DNA of 64,000 nt. Source: CAUVKI01 sp963552605. Lineage in GTDB: Bacteria; Bacillota; Clostridia; Tissierellales; Peptoniphilaceae. The DNA lies in the NCBI GenBank assembly GCA_963552605.1, contig CAUVKI010000001.1, positions 62,001 through 126,000 on the forward strand. The letters run 5' to 3'. The notes under the pieces were generated by a model. The model had not been told where the DNA came from and ran no database searches. It saw nothing but the letters and a program-made list of their open reading frames with translations. Every line of letters starts with the position of its first letter. Positions within the stretch are counted from its first letter, which is position 1. Shown in pieces: positions 62,981 through 64,000 of the stretch. The position numbers and the translations under genes were made by a program.

Positions 62981-63511
62981 ATGTCTCTTACGCCGGAATT
63001 TATAAATGCTGTTGGAGAGGGAAATATTACAAGAGTAAGAATTATGCTTAAAGACAGCATTTTGCTCGACCCGAGCGGAAATAAATTTGATTATATGATT
63101 GAATATGCAAAGGAGCGGATTCCATCTCTGATGAGCAAACACGATGGAGAAGTGTTTAAGAGCCTTGAGGAATGGAACGAGGATTATCTCAATGAGCAGA
63201 TGGTGAGCGTGGTTAGTAATTTTTCCAAAGAAAGACTTGAGTTTTTGAAGAAGATTTCCCACAAGCTTTTTTATAAACCGAAGCAGGATACCTCGCAAGG
63301 GAGCGCTTCGAGAAAGGTTGAATACTCCGTCAGCAGCTCAAGGAGATCCGAATTATCCTCAATGCAGAAAATCGGTCTTTTGGTTACGACGGCAGGTGCG
63401 GCTACTGTTGTTATAGGGCTTGCGGCTAGGGCTGCAATAGCTGTACCGATTATTGGCGGTGCCGCTATGATCGGAGGCGGTGCAATTTATGTTATGGGGA
63501 AAGAAAATTAA
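62981..63511 (+). CDS. Small operon protein, paralogue 2, with glycine-rich membrane tail
   Basis: 176 residues from ATG 62981 (after AAAGGGGG, chosen over an in-frame codon at 62951). It shares FINAVGEGNITRVRIMLKDS and VVSNFSKERLEFLKKI with paralogue 1. The C-terminus has a Ser-rich linker and then a hydrophobic glycine/alanine segment (LVTTAGAATVVIGLAARAAI and PIIGGAAMIGGGAIYVMG), like glycine-zipper membrane anchors. It may tether the complex to, or disturb, the membrane. Confidence 0.75.
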   Translation: MSLTPEFINAVGEGNITRVRIMLKDSILLDPSGNKFDYMIEYAKERIPSLMSKHDGEVFKSLEEWNEDYLNEQMVSVVSNFSKERLEFLKKISHKLFYKPKQDTSQGSASRKVEYSVSSSRRSELSSMQKIGLLVTTAGAATVVIGLAARAAIAVPIIGGAAMIGGGAIYVMGKEN

Positions 63512-63527
63512 ATAGGGAGGTTTTTAT

Positions 63528-64000
63528 ATGATGAATTCGCCTGTTCCCAAATATGCGAATGTTGTGGCGGGATATAAGGCTGCACTGCAAATCGTGGACG
63601 ATGTTATTCTTAAAAACTATATAACAGATCTGTCAAAGCTGGAGATTATTCCGTTAAGTCAGGATATTTCGGAAACGAATATGGACGAGAATGTTCTGTT
63701 CTTCAAAATTACGGAAATGGTTTATGAAAAAGAGGAGTTTGCGTCTTATAAGTTTGCGAGTGTATTCAATACCCTGTTATCATCAGACGCTGCAATTTTT
63801 ATCATAATTGACAGTGATGGAGAAAAAACGGATTTTTATATGGGAGTAAGATCTCCTGATCCCGATAAAACGATAAGCTCTCTTAGGAACACTCTAAAAA
63901 ATGCTATGATTGGACAATTTCCCGGAACAAAGGTTGAGAATTGTGATATAGATGAAATCAAGAATATAATGGCGGGAATTAAAGGCAACAGTATTTCTGC
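63528..64000 (+). CDS. N-terminal part of a larger operon protein (cut by the window end)
   Basis: 157 codons are visible from ATG 63528, after GGGAGG, and the frame is still open at 64000. The segment AAIFIIIDSDGEKTDFYMGV, then SSLRNTLKNAMIGQFPGTKV, resembles the N-terminal domain found in front of HerA/FtsK-like (DUF87) ATPases of accessory loci, but no ATP motif is in view. Its position makes it a likely member of the WYL/dynamin system. Confidence 0.7.
   Translation, partial: MMNSPVPKYANVVAGYKAALQIVDDVILKNYITDLSKLEIIPLSQDISETNMDENVLFFKITEMVYEKEEFASYKFASVFNTLLSSDAAIFIIIDSDGEKTDFYMGVRSPDPDKTISSLRNTLKNAMIGQFPGTKVENCDIDEIKNIMAGIKGNSIS

Noticed and set aside
1..64000. tRNA, rRNA, insertion sequences, integrases or phage genes
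   Set aside because: I found no cloverleaf, rRNA segment, transposase or integrase in any part read; pseudogene clusters lack flanking inverted repeats with target duplications.

Overview
The window reads as chromosome from a low-GC, probably anaerobic Gram-positive bacterium of the Clostridia/Tissierellia type. This is inferred from AT-rich codon use, strong AGGAGG-type ribosome sites, TTGACA/TATAAT promoters, many lipoproteins, EndoA-type MazF, RapZ, an Rrf2-SUF operon, a MurE without the DNPR motif of meso-diaminopimelate-adding enzymes, and a selenium/selenoprotein gene set. No species can be named from the sequence alone.

Layout. 1-1.1 kb: the end of pta, then a decayed zinc-ribbon membrane gene. 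1.1-5.2 kb (minus): a degenerate zinc-type macrodomain protein, proS and gltX in one operon. 5.4-9.7 kb (minus): a lantibiotic-type self-protection or resistance module (ATPase, two permeases of which one is frameshifted, response regulator, sensor kinase). It sits behind the 3' stub of an exporter gene and between two copies of one hairpin. 10.4-16 kb (plus): sufCBDSU plus an Rrf2 regulator, with a recognisable promoter and operator. 16-20.5 kb (plus): lipoproteins, an ECF substrate-binding membrane protein and argF. 20.5-23.4 kb (minus): a short selenoprotein with in-frame UGA that conventional ORF calling misses, then a Zn/Cd-type efflux operon (ArsR regulator, separate HMA chaperone, P-type ATPase). 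23.6-27.3 kb (minus): ychF, a gate-domain membrane protein and murE. 27.6-36.9 kb (plus): an AraC regulator and a seven-gene transport operon combining an Opp/Cnt-type importer with two YbtP/Q-type fused ABC subunits, which suggests metallophore traffic. 36.9-39.4 kb (minus): an ABC-2 transporter and a response regulator, with four 11-bp direct repeats between them. 39.5-42.4 kb: selenium-associated genes (DUF3343, TusA-like, YedE, class V desulfurase). 42.4-43.8 kb: decayed SemiSWEET, bacteriocin-like and ABC genes. 43.9-57.2 kb (minus): a chemoreceptor, an esterase and a long housekeeping operon (GIY-YIG-like gene, potABCD, metallo-beta-lactamase RNase-like gene, lipoprotein, dut, murB, PHP, rapZ, mazF).

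The most unusual region is 57.6-64 kb (plus). A promoter whose -35/-10 spacer is mostly a run of 14 G leads into an operon of a WYL-domain regulator, two different dynamin-like GTPases, two small paralogous proteins (one with a glycine-rich membrane tail) and a gene cut by the window end. The layout suggests a phase-variable, membrane-acting conflict or defence system. Its function is inference.

The selenoprotein at 20.5-20.8 kb and the selenium genes at 39.5-42.4 kb support each other: the genome appears to both handle selenium and decode UGA as selenocysteine. Accessory segments carry several frameshifted or truncated genes, while the housekeeping operons are intact and tightly packed with start-stop overlaps.
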